The translations under genes were made by a program, and so were the position numbers. Below are positions 7,800 through 15,944 of a stretch of DNA of 55,907 nucleotides, piece after piece; position 1 is the stretch's first letter; each line of letters opens with the position of its first letter. The notes beneath the pieces are model-generated. The model searched no databases and was not told where the DNA came from. It saw only the letters and a program-made list of their open reading frames with translations. This DNA comes from Bacillota bacterium (GTDB lineage Bacteria; Bacillota; Clostridia; Oscillospirales; Oscillospiraceae), in the NCBI GenBank assembly GCA_029007925.1, contig JAQXIT010000109.1:1-55907 (forward strand). The letters are read 5' to 3'.

Positions 7800-8627
7800 T
7801 TATACTTCCATACCCCGCAGCAATTCGATCTCCCGGCGGTATCCGGGCAGTTCGTTGGGGGTCTCCAGAATCATGGGCAGTCCGGCCAGCGCCGGGTGGC
7901 GGAGGATATTCCGGAAGGTATCCTCCCCCAGATAGCCGCTGCCGATGCAGGCATGACGATCTTTTCGGCTGCCCATCGGGTTCCTGGAGTCATTCAGATG
8001 CAGGGCGCGGAGCCTTTCCAGACCGATCACCCGGTCAAATTCCGACAGTACGCCCTCCAGATCATGCACAATATCATAGCCGCCGTCCCAGACATGGCAG
8101 GTGTCCAGGCAGACGCCCAGATGGTCGCTGCCCACCGCGTCCAGAATGTCACGCAGCTCCTCAAAGCGTCCGCCGACCTCGCTGCCCTTCCCTGCCATAG
8201 TTTCCAGCAGCACCGTCACGGGGTATTCCGGTGCCAATGCTCTTTTGAGCGCATCGGCAATCTGGGCGATGCCGGTATCCGTTCCCTGACCCACATGGGA
8301 GCCGGGATGAAAATTGTAGAAATTCCCCGGCAGCGCCGCCATCCGGCGCAGATCATCCCGCAGGATCTCCGCCGCGAAAGCCCGGGCTTCCGGGTCGGCG
8401 GTGCAAAGATTCATGGTGTAGCTGCCGTGCGCCACCAGAGCGCCGAAGCCGTTCTCCCGAAGGGCCTCCATGGCGGCTGCGCAGTCCGCCGGATCCTCGG
8501 CTTTTGCCTTGGAGCCTCGGGGATTTCGGGTGAAGAAGGCAAAGGTGTTGGCGCCGATGGACTGAGCGGTTTTCACCATGCTGACATTGCCGCCGGCAGC
8601 GGACAGATGACATCCGATATATCGCAA
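7800..8627 (-). CDS. nfo: Endonuclease IV (AP endonuclease)
   Basis: 275 aa. It starts with TTG (8627), preceded by GGAGGGATC. Typical opening IGCHLSAAGG, and the zinc-ligand motifs follow: NFHPGSH, LLETMAG, CLDTCHVWDGGYD, HLNDS, HACIGSGYLG. It cuts 5' to abasic sites and removes blocked 3' ends, with three zinc ions in a TIM barrel. Length is normal for the family. It is the first gene of a minus-strand operon with the FHA-RodA and transpeptidase genes, 20 bases upstream of the former. The pairing with wall genes is probably only transcriptional convenience. Confidence 0.95.
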   Translation of the reverse strand: MRYIGCHLSAAGGNVSMVKTAQSIGANTFAFFTRNPRGSKAKAEDPADCAAAMEALRENGFGALVAHGSYTMNLCTADPEARAFAAEILRDDLRRMAALPGNFYNFHPGSHVGQGTDTGIAQIADALKRALAPEYPVTVLLETMAGKGSEVGGRFEELRDILDAVGSDHLGVCLDTCHVWDGGYDIVHDLEGVLSEFDRVIGLERLRALHLNDSRNPMGSRKDRHACIGSGYLGEDTFRNILRHPALAGLPMILETPNELPGYRREIELLRGMEV

Positions 8628-8648
8628 GACGGATCCCTCCTTTCCCTT

Positions 8649-8677
8649 AGGATATCATATTAGCAGGAAAAATGCAA
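8649..8677 (-). promoter_or_regulatory. Promoter of the nfo operon
   Basis: Minus strand: TTGCAT (8677-8672), 17 bases, TATCCT (8654-8649), about 22 bases before the TTG start. Confidence 0.5.
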
Positions 8678-8750
8678 ATTGTGTTTCCAAATCGTGACGA
8701 ATGTGTTATCATAGTCCCGGGATCCGCCGATCTGATCCGTTTTCAGACAG

Positions 8751-8779
8751 AAAAATCCCACGGAGGCGCCTCCGTGGGA
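8751..8779 (-). terminator. Intrinsic terminator of the 161-aa lipoprotein gene
   Basis: A perfect 24-bp palindrome (TCCCACGGAGGC and its complement) is followed on the minus strand by TTTTT. It lies 5 bases past the lipoprotein stop. Confidence 0.85.
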
Positions 8780-8784
8780 GTGTG

Positions 8785-9270
8785 TCAGTCCTCCAGCGAG
8801 AAGGAATCCAGCAGATGCTGCCAGGTTTCCTGCAGCTTCCCTGCCGAGTTTGCCGGCGCCGTCACCGTCAGGCAGTAGTGATAATCCCCGTCGTCCAGTA
8901 CCACTGCCCGTCCGACCACGTCACCGCCCTCACCGGCGGCCGACCAGACGCATTCGTAGCGATCAATTTCCGCCGTCGCCGTCTCCAGAATGGTCAGCGC
9001 ATCGGACGGAAACCCCGTCAGGCTGCGGACGGTGCCGTTCAGATCTCCCGCGGACATGGTCTCCAGCGTGATCTCGTAGCCGTCACACAGATACAGCCTT
9101 CCGCTTTCGCTTCCGATAACCCGCGCCCCCTCCGGCACCGTCAGCGCCATCTGCCGTGGCTGCGCAGCCGTCATCGGGGCATAAACATCCGACACCGTCT
9201 CAAAGGTCTGCGCCGCCTGGCATCCGCAGAGGCACAGCACGAACATAAGCAACATGCAGATCCTTTTCAT
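8785..9270 (-). CDS. Uncharacterised lipoprotein
   Basis: 161 aa. A type-II signal peptide is clear: basic MKR, a hydrophobic run and the lipobox LCGC, giving a lipidated Cys17. The mature part is small and has several short beta-strand-like segments (ARVIGSESGRLYLCDGYEITLE, DRYECVWSA, DYHYCLTVT), but I recognise no family. It probably sits on the outer face of the membrane. It is divergent from the DUF1294 gene, whose start is 29 bases away, so the two share a very short promoter region. Confidence 0.7.
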   Translation of the reverse strand: MKRICMLLMFVLCLCGCQAAQTFETVSDVYAPMTAAQPRQMALTVPEGARVIGSESGRLYLCDGYEITLETMSAGDLNGTVRSLTGFPSDALTILETATAEIDRYECVWSAAGEGGDVVGRAVVLDDGDYHYCLTVTAPANSAGKLQETWQHLLDSFSLED

Positions 9271-9298
9271 ACCTTCACCCTCCCGAAAGGAACCGATT

Positions 9299-9565
9299 AT
9301 GGAATTTTTGATCCCTTATCTGATTACAGTAAATGCGCTCGGCCTGCTGCTTATGCTTGCGGACAAGCAAAAAGCCCGGAAGAAGCGCTGGCGGATCCCG
9401 GAGGCCACGCTGATGGGTGTGGCAGCCATTGGGGGCAGCGCCGGTGTATTTCTGGGGATGTACCTGTTCCGCCACAAAACACGGCACCCGAAATTCACCG
9501 TTGGGGTTCCCCTGCTGCTGATTCTCCACTGTGTCCTGCTTTTCCTGATTCTTCGGCAATCCTGA
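9299..9565 (+). CDS. DUF1294 family small membrane protein
   Basis: 88 aa from the ATG at 9299 (GAAAGGA 6-8 bases before). An upstream in-frame ATG at 9254 lies inside the divergent lipoprotein gene and is rejected. The pattern of a helix, a basic loop (ADKQKARKKRWRIPE), a Gly-rich helix (GVAAIGGSAGVFLGMYLFRHKT), a conserved HPKF motif and a final helix is typical of DUF1294. Function is unknown for the family. Confidence 0.85.
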   Translation: MEFLIPYLITVNALGLLLMLADKQKARKKRWRIPEATLMGVAAIGGSAGVFLGMYLFRHKTRHPKFTVGVPLLLILHCVLLFLILRQS

Positions 9566-9566
9566 C

Positions 9567-9595
9567 TTGAAAACCGGGAATTTTCATGCTACAAT
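9567..9595 (+). promoter_or_regulatory. Promoter of the GtrA-like gene
   Basis: TTGAAA (9567-9572), 17 bases, TACAAT (9590-9595). A ribosome site GAGGTGAT follows before the ATG at 9616. Confidence 0.6.
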
Positions 9596-9615
9596 CCACA
9601 TGAGGTGATCCATCC

Positions 9616-10044
9616 ATGAAAAACAGTGCCACAAAGAAAGAATTTCTGCGCACACTGAAATTCGTCCTGTTCTCCATCAGCGCCGGCTTAATCCAGATCG
9701 TCAGCTTCACCCTGCTCAATGAATTGCTGCATATTTCCTACTGGGTATCCTATCTCATCGCGCTGATTCTGTCCGTTCTGTGGAACTTTACGCTGAACCG
9801 GAAATTTACCTTCAAATCCGCCGCCAACGTTCCCATCGCCATGCTGAAGGTGGCCGGTTTCTACGCGGTGTTCACGCCTCTGTCCACCTGGTGGACGGCC
9901 CTGCTGACGGAGCCCTCCTACGGCATCATGTGGAACGAATATCTGGTTCTGATTCTCACCATGCTGGTAAATTTCGTCACCGAGTACCTGTTCGACCGCT
10001 TTGTGGTGTTCGGCAGCAGTCTGGACACGGCGGAAAAGCATTGA
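9616..10044 (+). CDS. GtrA-family membrane protein
   Basis: 142 aa with four predicted membrane helices. The conserved GtrA pattern is visible: FVLFSISAGLIQIVSF in helix 1, LSVLWNFTLNRKFTF after helix 2, and a C-terminal FVTEYLFDRFVVF. Members are thought to move undecaprenyl-linked sugars across the membrane for surface glycosylation. There is no glycosyltransferase next to it here. Monocistronic: own promoter (9567-9595) and a terminator (10067-10095). Confidence 0.88.
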   Translation: MKNSATKKEFLRTLKFVLFSISAGLIQIVSFTLLNELLHISYWVSYLIALILSVLWNFTLNRKFTFKSAANVPIAMLKVAGFYAVFTPLSTWWTALLTEPSYGIMWNEYLVLILTMLVNFVTEYLFDRFVVFGSSLDTAEKH

Positions 10045-10066
10045 TTGATTCCATAAAACGCGAAAC

Positions 10067-10095
10067 GGGCGGCCAAACGGCCGCCCAACATTTTT
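10067..10095 (+). terminator. Terminator after the GtrA-like gene
   Basis: Stem GGGCGGCC / GGCCGCCC with an AAAC loop, then AACATTTTTA. Confidence 0.8.
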
Positions 10096-10174
10096 ATGAT
10101 ACCAGATCCGGTACGGAATGTCAATTCGCAGTTTTATACAAGAAAGCATTGTGAATTTTATATAACTTTCCGTA

Positions 10175-10203
10175 TTGCAAATACCGCTTTCTTGTGTTAT
10201 TGT
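10175..10203 (+). promoter_or_regulatory. Promoter of the candidate non-coding RNA
   Basis: TTGCAA (10175-10180), a 17-base spacer, TATTGT (10198-10203). The expected start is near 10210. The next 300 bases hold no long ORF on the plus strand. Confidence 0.55.
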
Positions 10204-10209
10204 ATAGAC

Positions 10210-10565
10210 ACAAAGAGGTGATACCCATGTACCGGTAAAACCCCCGCGGTTCGGATCCGAGGGCCGGCAGCGAGACGTTTCCTGCATAGCAGGCGTCTGA
10301 ACAAAGAGCTGTCGACAGCAGGAAATCGAAACGGGCCGCAAGACGACACCTTTCCGATCGGAATTGGATTTCGACACATAAGAGCCTCCCGCTCATGGGA
10401 TTGAGAAAGATGAAGTGAATCGAAGCGGATATCGGGAAAGGAAAGACGTCGTCCAGACTGCAGAAAGCGAGGTTAACCAATGATGTTAGATACCAAGACA
10501 GAACAGAGATGACCCTTGGCTGATTGTGTTCGGAAGAAACGTCAGTCAAGGGTCATTTCTTTATT
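10210..10565 (+). ncRNA. Candidate structured non-coding RNA, possibly raiA-like
   Basis: A promoter (10175-10203) and a very strong terminator (10509-10565) bound about 300 bases with no convincing ORF: the only ATG after AGGTGAT is followed at once by a stop (ATGTACCGGTAA). Several local helices are visible: CGGATCCG near 10250; GACG-TTT-CCTGC / GCAGG-CGTC at about 10281-10304; AGCTGTCGACAGC at about 10306-10320; CCGATCGG at about 10354. A long-range pair joins GACGAC near 10342 with GTCGTC near 10449. The purine-rich 5' end and multi-helix layout recall the clostridial raiA-motif RNA, which I cite from memory. Not a known riboswitch to my eye: the gene downstream is on the other strand. 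Confidence 0.55.
10509..10565. terminator. Terminator of the RNA candidate, shared with the DUF523 gene
   Basis: A 15-bp stem with one G-U pair (ATGACCCTTGGCTGA / TCAGTCAAGGGTCAT), an 18-base loop, then TTCTTTATT on the plus strand. It reaches the stop codon of the convergent DUF523 gene. Confidence 0.85.
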
Positions 10566-10992
10566 CTCTGTTTTCCGGCAGATCCTCATCCTCCAGTACC
10601 CGAATCCCCGCATCTTTCAGCGCCTGAGCAAGAACGCCGGAGCCGTCGATCAACTTCCCGGAAAAGCTGCCGTCATAAACCTGCCGGACGCCGCAGGTGG
10701 GGCTTCTGGCCTTGAGCACCGCGCATTGGATATCCTCGTCTTGAATCTGTTCAAGAATCTCCGCCACCGCCCGGCGGATGACCCCATCCACAACGATTCC
10801 GTTCCGATCGGTCACCACACCGTCCACGATCTCAATGGGCGTTCTCGGCACAGCGAGCCCCGCCAGCACCTCCGGGCAAACCGGGATCACTTCCCTGCCC
10901 CGCAGGAATTCCATGACCGGTTCGCTTTTATTGTTACCGCCGTTATACTTGCAGTTCCTGCCCAGCAGGCAGGCGCTGACCAGTACTTTCAT
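10561..10992 (-). CDS. DUF523 family protein (TudS-like)
   Basis: 143 aa, full length for DUF523. Conserved cysteine motifs are present: VSACLLGRNCKYNG at the N-terminus, VCPEVLAGL, and KARSPTCGV near residue 100. Members such as TudS carry a [4Fe-4S] cluster on these cysteines and desulfurise thiouracil, so a thio-nucleobase or related desulfidase role is possible but not proven. The ribosome site overlaps the stop of the upstream exonuclease gene (TAAGGAGG), so the two are co-transcribed. Confidence 0.85.
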   Translation of the reverse strand: MKVLVSACLLGRNCKYNGGNNKSEPVMEFLRGREVIPVCPEVLAGLAVPRTPIEIVDGVVTDRNGIVVDGVIRRAVAEILEQIQDEDIQCAVLKARSPTCGVRQVYDGSFSGKLIDGSGVLAQALKDAGIRVLEDEDLPENRE

Positions 10993-11005
10993 AGCCCTTT
11001 CCTCC

Positions 11006-11848
11006 TTACCGAAGTCCGATTCCCGCCAGCACCTGAGCGGTGGTGATGCCGCCGCAGTGATATGTCAGTTCCTCCACGGTGAACGGCAGCCGCGCTGCGC
11101 CCTCCAGACGGATCAGGCGGAAGTTGTTCCGGATCCTCTCGCAGTGGCTGCGAACGGATTCCCGGATGGAAGGCTTTTCGATGGCATCCGCTCCGGCAAT
11201 CAGGCTCTCCAGATCCCCAAACTGCCGGATCAGCGCAGCGGCAGTTTTTGGCCCTACCTTTTCCACGCCCCGGATATTGTCGGAGGAATCCCCGGTCAGC
11301 GCCTTGAAAGCGGCGTACTGCCCCGGCTCGATCCCCAGCTTTTCCCGCAGATAAGCCCGATCGCAAATCACGGTTTTCTCCCCCCGGTATCGCAGAACCC
11401 GGACATGATCCGAAATAAGCTGGAAAAAATCACTGTCCTGAGAAGCGAGAATGACTTCCCGCTCCCCACCGCACAGCCCCGCGTAACCCGCTGCCCAATC
11501 GTCCGTTTCGCAGTCCGCAGTTTCGGCATGGCGAATACCCAGATAGTCCAGCGCCCGGTAAATATCCCCCAACTGGGAAAACGGCGTCTCCTCATCCGGC
11601 ACCTGAGACAGATCCTCCCGGTTTGCCTTGTAATCCGCGTCCAACTGGGTGCGGATATTTTCATGCTCCCCGTCGAACAGAACCGCCAGGTGGGTCGGTT
11701 CTGTCATCCGGATAATCTTCAGCAGCGCCCCCACAAAGCCCAGGGTGCCCTGAATGGCTTTGCCTTCGGAATTGACGATTCTGGCCGGCATTCCGTAAAA
11801 CATCTGAAACAACAGATTGCTGCCATCCACGATCAAGAGTCTTTCCAT
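11006..11848 (-). CDS. Stand-alone 5'-3' exonuclease (Pol I N-terminal / FEN family)
   Basis: 280 aa from the ATG at 11848, where GGAGG lies 6 bases upstream; a longer ORF starting at 11881 has no good ribosome site. Family motifs: LLIVDGSNLLFQMFYG (metal-binding Asp), LAVLFDG, DYKANRE, ASQDSDFFQLI, and a helix-hairpin-helix-like region ALTGDSSDNIRGVEKVGPKTAAALI. It removes RNA primers and flaps using two metal ions. Because it lacks a polymerase domain it is a paralogue or ExoIX-like enzyme rather than DNA polymerase I. Co-transcribed with the DUF523 gene. Confidence 0.92.
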   Translation of the reverse strand: MERLLIVDGSNLLFQMFYGMPARIVNSEGKAIQGTLGFVGALLKIIRMTEPTHLAVLFDGEHENIRTQLDADYKANREDLSQVPDEETPFSQLGDIYRALDYLGIRHAETADCETDDWAAGYAGLCGGEREVILASQDSDFFQLISDHVRVLRYRGEKTVICDRAYLREKLGIEPGQYAAFKALTGDSSDNIRGVEKVGPKTAAALIRQFGDLESLIAGADAIEKPSIRESVRSHCERIRNNFRLIRLEGAARLPFTVEELTYHCGGITTAQVLAGIGLR

Positions 11849-11888
11849 GGATTTCCTCCGTTTCCGGCAGGTTTTTCGCAAAAAACTA

Positions 11889-11917
11889 TTTGCCAGAAGT
11901 CAGAATGTGTAGTATAA
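11889..11917 (+). promoter_or_regulatory. Promoter of the HD-DHH-DHH-surE operon
   Basis: TTGCCA (11889-11894), 17 bases, TATAAT (11912-11917). The transcript would begin near 11923 with a small hairpin (CCGGG / CCCGG, 11924-11943), which may protect the 5' end. Confidence 0.65.
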
Positions 11918-11969
11918 TAAAAAGCCGGGCACTTTTCGCCCGGAATACCCAAAGCAAAGAGGTGGAATC

Positions 11970-13169
11970 ATGCCCAACTATGAAACATTATCCGAGTCCC
12001 TCAGCGACCGGATTGAATACGAGCGGCGTACCGGTACCTTTGTCAAAACCGGCTTCAGCAATGATAGCGTCACCCGCCGGCGGGATATTGCCGCCGACAA
12101 GGCCTCCGTTTGGCGTCCGCCTTTTGTGCATGACACCGACAAAATCATGCACTGCCCCTATTATAACCGTTATTCCGACAAGACGCAAGTCTTTTCCCTG
12201 TTGCGGAACGACGATGTCACCCGCCGGAGTCTTCATGTTCAGCTCGTCTCCCGGATCGCCCGTACCATCGGCAGTGCCCTGCATCTGAATCTGGATCTCA
12301 TCGAAGCCATCGCGCTGGGTCACGATATCGGTCATCCGCCCTTCGCCCACACCGGCGAGACCTACCTCAACGAGCTGTACCGTCAGCACGCCGGGAGATT
12401 CTTTTCCCACAATATCCATTCCGTCCGGGTTTTGGATGGAATCTTCCCCTACAACATCAGCCTTCAGACTTTAAGCGGCATTGCCGGCCACAACGGTGAG
12501 ATTGAGCTGGAGGAATATCATCCGGTTCCGCTGGACAGCTTTGAAGAATTCGACCGTCAGATCGAACGGTGCTATGTGGATCGCCCCTTCGCCAACAAGA
12601 TCCAGCCCTCCACGCTGGAGGGTGCCGTGGTGCGGATCTCCGATATCATCGCCTATCTCGGCAAAGACCGTCAGGACGCCGCACGGGTAAAAATTGTGGA
12701 GGAAAACGCCTTTGTCAACGAGGGTATCGGCTCCATCAACGCCGAGATTATCAACAATCTCGTGGTGAACATCATTGAGAACAGCTACGGAAAGCCCTAC
12801 ATCAAGCTGGACACGGCGCATTTCAAGGCGCTTCGCACCTCCAAGCGGGACAACTACTGCATGATCTACGAAAGCACCGCCACCCGCGCAAAGCTGGATC
12901 TTACGGTCAAGCCCATGATGGCGGAAATTTACGATCAGCTTCTGGAGGATCTGCGTCTGGGAAGAACCTACTCCCCCATCTTCACCCACCATATCGACTA
13001 CGTCAACCAGACCTACTACAAGCGGGACACGCCCTACGAAAAGACGGAGCCCAACCAGATGGTTGTTGACTATATTGCCAGCATGACCGACGATTATTTT
13101 GTGGATCTGCACCATTTTCTGTTCCCCGACAGCCGGTATCGGGTCGAGTACAAGGGCTATTTTGACTGA
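11970..13169 (+). CDS. HD-domain deoxynucleoside-triphosphate hydrolase-like protein
   Basis: 399 aa. Typical dGTPase-like order: DKIMHCPYYNRYSDKTQVF near residue 58, the first metal His at 89, and the HD pair at 118-119 within ALGHDIGHPPF. The C-terminal half is helical (LDLTVKPMMAEIYDQL). These enzymes split dNTP into deoxynucleoside and tripolyphosphate in the cytoplasm. The ATG at 11970 has AGAGGTGG upstream. First gene of a four-gene plus-strand operon with two DHH phosphoesterases and SurE, which together point to nucleotide or oligonucleotide turnover. Substrate preference cannot be read from sequence. Confidence 0.85.
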   Translation: MPNYETLSESLSDRIEYERRTGTFVKTGFSNDSVTRRRDIAADKASVWRPPFVHDTDKIMHCPYYNRYSDKTQVFSLLRNDDVTRRSLHVQLVSRIARTIGSALHLNLDLIEAIALGHDIGHPPFAHTGETYLNELYRQHAGRFFSHNIHSVRVLDGIFPYNISLQTLSGIAGHNGEIELEEYHPVPLDSFEEFDRQIERCYVDRPFANKIQPSTLEGAVVRISDIIAYLGKDRQDAARVKIVEENAFVNEGIGSINAEIINNLVVNIIENSYGKPYIKLDTAHFKALRTSKRDNYCMIYESTATRAKLDLTVKPMMAEIYDQLLEDLRLGRTYSPIFTHHIDYVNQTYYKRDTPYEKTEPNQMVVDYIASMTDDYFVDLHHFLFPDSRYRVEYKGYFD

Positions 13170-13182
13170 GGGAGGCATCCGT

Positions 13183-14124
13183 ATGTTTGAACAGGTTCTG
13201 CAAACCATACGCGGCTACGACCGCGTCATCATCCACCGCCACACCAATCCCGACGGCGACGCTCTGGGCAGTCAGATCGGATTGAAGCACATTCTCCGGG
13301 AGAATTTCCCGGGAAAAGAGATCCTCACCGTGGGCGACGATGCCCGGCGCTACGGATTTATGGACGATTCCGTTATGGATAACGTCCCCGACGAGGCCTA
13401 TTCCGGCGCCCTTGCGATCATACTGGACACTTCCTCCAAGGCACTCATCAGCGACGGACGGTATGTTCTCGCGGCCAAAACCGTCCGCATCGATCACCAC
13501 ATTTTCTGCGAAAAAATCGCGGATGTGGAGGTTACGGACACCGGCTTTGAAAGCTGCTGCGGATTGATCGCCATGTTCGCCATGGAATGCGGCCTGACGG
13601 TTCCTCCGCTGGCTGCCAAGTCCCTGTATACCGGCATGGTCACGGACTCCGGGCGCTTCCGTTACGATTCCACCACGGCGCAAACCTTCCGGCTGGCGGC
13701 CTTCCTGCGGGAGCAGCCCTTCGACACCAACGAGATCTACCGGAATCTCTACGCCTCGGATCTGGAGCAGGTTCAGCTCAAGGCACGGTTCTCCCTGAAA
13801 ATTCAGCTCACCGAGCATCATGTTGCCTATATCTATACGGATCTTGCCGAGATGGAGTCCCTGAATGCGGATACTTTTACCGTCTCCCGGGGTATGGTGG
13901 CCACCATGGCGGACATCCAGGGCGTGGATATCTGGGTTAACTTCACCGAGACCGAAAAGGGTGTTCTCTGTGAGCTTCGCTCCAGCCGGTACAATATCAA
14001 TCCCATCGCCGTCAAATACGGCGGCGGCGGCCACGCCAAAGCCAGCGGCGCCACCGTTGCCTCCCGGGAGGATGCCATGTCCATGCTCCGGGATCTGGAT
14101 CTTCTGGCACAGGAGGCAGTATGA
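13183..14124 (+). CDS. DHH/DHHA1 phosphoesterase (NrnA-like), copy 1
   Basis: 313 aa from the ATG at 13183 (GGGAGG upstream). Motifs: HRHTNPDGDALGS (Asp24/Asp26), ILDTS, VRIDHHIF, TDSGRFRYD, and the DHHA1 signature GGGGHAKASGA. NrnA-type enzymes degrade nanoRNA, and some hydrolyse pApA or 3'-phosphoadenosine 5'-phosphate, using manganese. Its stop overlaps the next gene's start as ATGA, so translation is coupled. The two tandem copies differ in several places, so they have probably specialised. Confidence 0.9.
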   Translation: MFEQVLQTIRGYDRVIIHRHTNPDGDALGSQIGLKHILRENFPGKEILTVGDDARRYGFMDDSVMDNVPDEAYSGALAIILDTSSKALISDGRYVLAAKTVRIDHHIFCEKIADVEVTDTGFESCCGLIAMFAMECGLTVPPLAAKSLYTGMVTDSGRFRYDSTTAQTFRLAAFLREQPFDTNEIYRNLYASDLEQVQLKARFSLKIQLTEHHVAYIYTDLAEMESLNADTFTVSRGMVATMADIQGVDIWVNFTETEKGVLCELRSSRYNINPIAVKYGGGGHAKASGATVASREDAMSMLRDLDLLAQEAV

Positions 14125-15107
14125 ACGAAGCGAAAAAGGAAATGATCCTGAATAAGATCCGGGAATACCGCCGGATCATGCTCTTTCGGCACATCCGCTG
14201 CGACGGCGACTGCGTCGGCGCCACCAAAGGGCTGAAGGAAATCCTGAAAGCAACCTGGCCGGAGAAGGAAGTCTATCTCATCGACGCTCAGCATTCCGAT
14301 TATCTGGCCTTTCTCGGCGCCGATGACGAGCCGGTTCCCGACGCGCTCTACGCCGACGCTCTGGCCATCGTACTGGACACCGGCACCTCCGACCGGATCT
14401 CCAATCCCAAATACGCCCTGTGCCGGGAGATCGTCAAGATCGACCACCATATCCCAAAGGACGCCTACGGGGACTACGAATGGGTGGAGGAACATCGTTC
14501 CTCCTGCTGTGAGATGATCGTGGACTTTTACTCCACCTTCCGCAGTGAGCTGAAGCTCAACAGCCGGGCGGCAGCCTTTCTCTACACCGGTATGGTCACC
14601 GATTCCGGCCGTTTCCGGTTCCGGGAGGTCTCCGGCGACACCCTGCGCTGCGCTGCCATACTGCTGGATCAGGGCATCGACACCGAGCGGCTCTACGCGC
14701 ACCTTTATCTGGAGGATTTTGACTATCTCAAATTCAAGGCTTATGTCTACAAAGCCATGAAGATCACGGAACACGGCGTCGCCTATCTTTATATCAGCAA
14801 AGCCATGCGGGAGAAATTCGGCCTGACTCTGGAAGCCGCCAGCAGTGCCATTTCCTTCATGGACTCCATTCGGGGCTGCCTGTGCTGGATCGCCTTCATT
14901 GAAAACGACGACGAGCAGCAGTCCATCCGGGTGCGGCTCCGCTCCCGGTTTGTCAGCGTCAACGAAATCGGCGAGCGCTGGCGGGGCGGCGGTCACGCCT
15001 GCGCCTGCGGCGCAACGGTCTACGGACGCAAAGAGGTTCGCGCGCTTCTGAAGGACGCGGACGCACGGATTGCGGAATACAAAAACACCCACGAGGATTG
15101 GTTATGA
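14121..15107 (+). CDS. DHH/DHHA1 phosphoesterase, copy 2 (tandem paralogue)
   Basis: 328 aa. Same fold as copy 1: FRHIRCDGDCVGA (CDGD replaces the PDGD of copy 1), VLDTGTSD, VKIDHHIP, TDSGRFRFR and the C-terminal WRGGGHACACGA, in which two cysteines replace KAS. The Asp and His metal ligands are all retained, so it should be active. The cysteine changes near the substrate pocket suggest different substrate choice or redox sensitivity. Coupled by ATGA overlap to both the upstream and the downstream gene. Confidence 0.88.
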   Translation: MNEAKKEMILNKIREYRRIMLFRHIRCDGDCVGATKGLKEILKATWPEKEVYLIDAQHSDYLAFLGADDEPVPDALYADALAIVLDTGTSDRISNPKYALCREIVKIDHHIPKDAYGDYEWVEEHRSSCCEMIVDFYSTFRSELKLNSRAAAFLYTGMVTDSGRFRFREVSGDTLRCAAILLDQGIDTERLYAHLYLEDFDYLKFKAYVYKAMKITEHGVAYLYISKAMREKFGLTLEAASSAISFMDSIRGCLCWIAFIENDDEQQSIRVRLRSRFVSVNEIGERWRGGGHACACGATVYGRKEVRALLKDADARIAEYKNTHEDWL

Positions 15108-15829
15108 GAATATTGATTACCAACGACGACGGCATCCATGCCGCCCAGTTGATCCCTCTGATACAGTGGGTGCAGAAGCTGGGTGATGTGGTGGTTGTCG
15201 CGCCGAAATTTGAACAAAGCGGAAAAAGCCACGGCATCGAAATCCACAAGCCTTTCGAGGTTAAGAAAACGAATCTGCTCCCGGGCGTCGAGGCTTACGC
15301 CGTGGACTCCACTCCCGCCGACTGCGTGCGTTTTGCCGTACTGGGTCTGGGCGAGCATTTTGACCTTGTGATTTCCGGCATCAACCGGGGACTGAACATC
15401 GGAAGCGATATCATGTACTCCGGGACGGTGGCGGCGGTTTTTGAAGCGGCGGCGCTGGGTATCCCGGCCATGGCCGTGTCCACGGAGCCTCAGTCCTACG
15501 AAAGGGGCATTTCCCATATGGATCAGATCTGGGACTACATGACCCGCAACCGTCTGTTCTCCGTCAACAGCATATACAACATCAACATTCCCGAAAACGC
15601 AGGGCAAATCCGCATCACCCGCCAGGGCGGGCCCTACTATTCCGACGATTTCCTGCCGGAAGAGAATGACCTGTATCACCCCAGGGGAAAAGATGTATTT
15701 CAGGAAAGCGGTACCATGGATCTGGATACCGACGCCACCCTCCGGGGCGGGTACATCTCCATCATGCCCCTGACCGTCCAACGGACGGAGATGGCTGCAT
15801 ACGAAACGCTCCGCAAGCTCAACGGATAA
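15104..15829 (+). CDS. surE: 5'-nucleotidase SurE
   Basis: 241 aa. The start at 15104 gives the canonical opening MRILITNDDG (metal ligands Asp8, Asp9); an in-frame TTG 6 bases earlier is unlikely. Further motifs: VVAPKFEQSGKSHGI, STPADCVRF, ISGINRGLNIGSDIMYSGTVAAA-like. It dephosphorylates nucleoside monophosphates and short polyphosphates. Last gene of the HD-DHH-DHH-SurE operon, joined by ATGA overlap, and followed by a terminator. Confidence 0.93.
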   Translation: MRILITNDDGIHAAQLIPLIQWVQKLGDVVVVAPKFEQSGKSHGIEIHKPFEVKKTNLLPGVEAYAVDSTPADCVRFAVLGLGEHFDLVISGINRGLNIGSDIMYSGTVAAVFEAAALGIPAMAVSTEPQSYERGISHMDQIWDYMTRNRLFSVNSIYNINIPENAGQIRITRQGGPYYSDDFLPEENDLYHPRGKDVFQESGTMDLDTDATLRGGYISIMPLTVQRTEMAAYETLRKLNG

Positions 15830-15835
15830 ACAACG

Positions 15836-15870
15836 GCCGCATCCAACCGGATGCGGCTGTTCCGTTTTAT
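15836..15870 (+). terminator. Terminator of the surE operon
   Basis: Stem GCCGCATCC / GGATGCGGC with an AACC loop, then TGTTCCGTTTT. Confidence 0.8.
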
Positions 15871-15909
15871 AAAAAGGAGGCAAGACCAGAAACGAAGTCT
15901 TGCCTCCTT
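15870..15909 (-). terminator. Terminator of the ABC/lipoprotein operon
   Basis: A 13-bp perfect stem (AAGGAGGCAAGAC / GTCTTGCCTCCTT), 10-base loop, and T-run on the minus strand. The convergent surE terminator abuts it. Confidence 0.85.
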
Positions 15910-15944
15910 GCTTATCTTTCAGGTAACCCGATCGTATAGAAGAA

